Positions 5,823-6,042 of a stretch of 6,042 bases of DNA are shown here, in pieces. Origin of the DNA: LBZV01 sp000993855 (GTDB taxonomy: Bacteria; Patescibacteriota; Microgenomatia; Curtissbacterales; GWA2-41-24); contig CAZBKB010000033.1 in the NCBI GenBank assembly GCA_964492425.1, forward strand, positions 1 through 6,042, in the 5' to 3' direction. A model generated the notes under the pieces. It ran no database searches, had not been told where the DNA came from, and was given only the letters and a program-made list of their open reading frames with translations. The translations under genes were made by a program, and so were the position numbers. Numbering within the stretch: the stretch's first letter is position 1; the number at the start of each line of letters is the position of its first letter.

Positions 5823-5897
5823 TCCGCAGTAGCTCAATGGTAGAGCGGGACCCTGTTAAGGTCAAGGTTGTAGGTTCGAGTCCTACCTGCGGAGCCA
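5823..5897 (+). tRNA. tRNA-Asn (anticodon GUU), CCA encoded
   Basis: The acceptor strands TCCGCAG (5823-5829) and CTGCGGA (5887-5893) pair fully, including the U1-A72 pair usual for tRNA-Asn. The D-stem is GCTC/GAGC. The anticodon loop CTGTTAA (5853-5859) carries GTT at 5855-5857, which reads AAC and AAU. The T-arm GTAGG/CCTAC surrounds TTCGAGT. The discriminator is G5894 and the CCA end is encoded at 5895-5897, unlike tRNA-Ser in this window. The outermost anticodon-stem pair (G5848 with A5864) is mismatched. A weak -10-like AAGAAT (5808-5813) lies nine bases upstream, in the end of the GIY-YIG frame. A minus-strand gene ends inside this tRNA. Confidence 0.96.
5882..5897 (+). other. Possible attachment site in the tRNA-Asn 3' end
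   Basis: If the minus-strand gene is a recombinase, the boundary of its element should lie in the 3' part of tRNA-Asn, because the gene's last codons are read from it. The element would extend to the right of the window, and a copy of the tRNA 3' end would be expected at its far end. No second copy is visible within the window, so this is an inference from overlap only. Confidence 0.35.
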
Positions 5898-6042
5898 ATT
5901 TAGACGTGAAGCGTAAAGACGTATTTTATCGTACGGTTTTACCTCGTTGTAACGCACTAAACGTCCTTCTAGAGTCAAGTTCTGAAGTGTTTCTTTCAAA
6001 AGTAGTCTTTTTTGTAATGGTTCAGAACTTTCAAACAATTCT
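5883..6042 (-). CDS. C-terminal end of a probable serine recombinase, partial
   Basis: On the minus strand an open frame enters at the right window edge (first whole codon at 6041-6039), runs for 52 codons and stops at TAG (5885-5883), inside the T-arm of tRNA-Asn. The protein end reads, in pieces, EPLQKRLLLKETLQNLTLEG, RLVRYNEVKPYDKIRLYASR, LNWLRR. The pattern of a leucine-rich helix, NLTLEG, a short strand and a KP-Y motif before a terminal WL resembles the C-terminus of large serine recombinases of CPR bacteria, several of which end in residues encoded by the antisense of a tRNA 3' end. Here the last five codons (TGG, CTC, CGC, AGG and TAG) are the antisense of the encoded CCA, discriminator, acceptor and part of the T-stem. 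The catalytic domain lies outside the window, so the assignment rests on family memory and on position. Confidence 0.55.
   Translation of the reverse strand, partial: ELFESSEPLQKRLLLKETLQNLTLEGRLVRYNEVKPYDKIRLYASRLNWLRR

Noticed and set aside
5901..5958. Inverted pieces GACGT...ACGTC and GCGT...ACGC after tRNA-Asn, considered as a tRNA terminator
   Set aside because: The arms are short, interrupted and far apart, there is no T-run, and the segment is protein-coding on the minus strand.

Overview
The window looks like a piece of a small-genome bacterium, most likely of the Patescibacteria/Candidate Phyla Radiation (a Microgenomates-like group is my guess). This is inferred from the mix of genes: a DnaG with a short gap to RpoD, a compact RpoD of 379 residues, a miniature GIY-YIG protein, tight packing, and a recombinase end that reads into a tRNA. 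Genes end in TAG or TAA, and no in-frame TGA interrupts any of them, so the standard bacterial code fits.

Left part (1-660): the 5' end of a tRNA on the minus strand (probably tRNA-Arg) is cut by the window edge. Facing away from it is a Nudix hydrolase of the diadenosine tetraphosphatase type. The two share a 45-base divergent promoter region. The Nudix promoter sits so close to the ATG that the message should be leaderless. Right behind it comes tRNA-Ser(GGA), whose -10 box overlaps the Nudix stop codon.

Centre (661-4694): an unrecognised 134-residue protein is followed by dnaG (primase) and rpoD (major sigma factor), which overlap by 20 bases. This is the core of the classical macromolecular synthesis operon, without rpsU. 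Directly after the rpoD stop codon, in the same frame, begins a short protein that matches only the C-terminal part of YfhO-family membrane proteins.

Right part (4695-6042): after a low-complexity spacer, a membrane-anchored SIMPL-domain (DUF541) protein lies on the minus strand, again with an extended -10 box that predicts a leaderless mRNA. Then comes a full GIY-YIG domain with no usable start codon, tRNA-Asn(GUU), and, on the minus strand, the last 52 codons of a gene that ends inside that tRNA. The last one resembles the C-terminus of CPR-type serine recombinases and suggests that an integrated element, using the tRNA-Asn 3' end as its attachment site, extends beyond the right edge.
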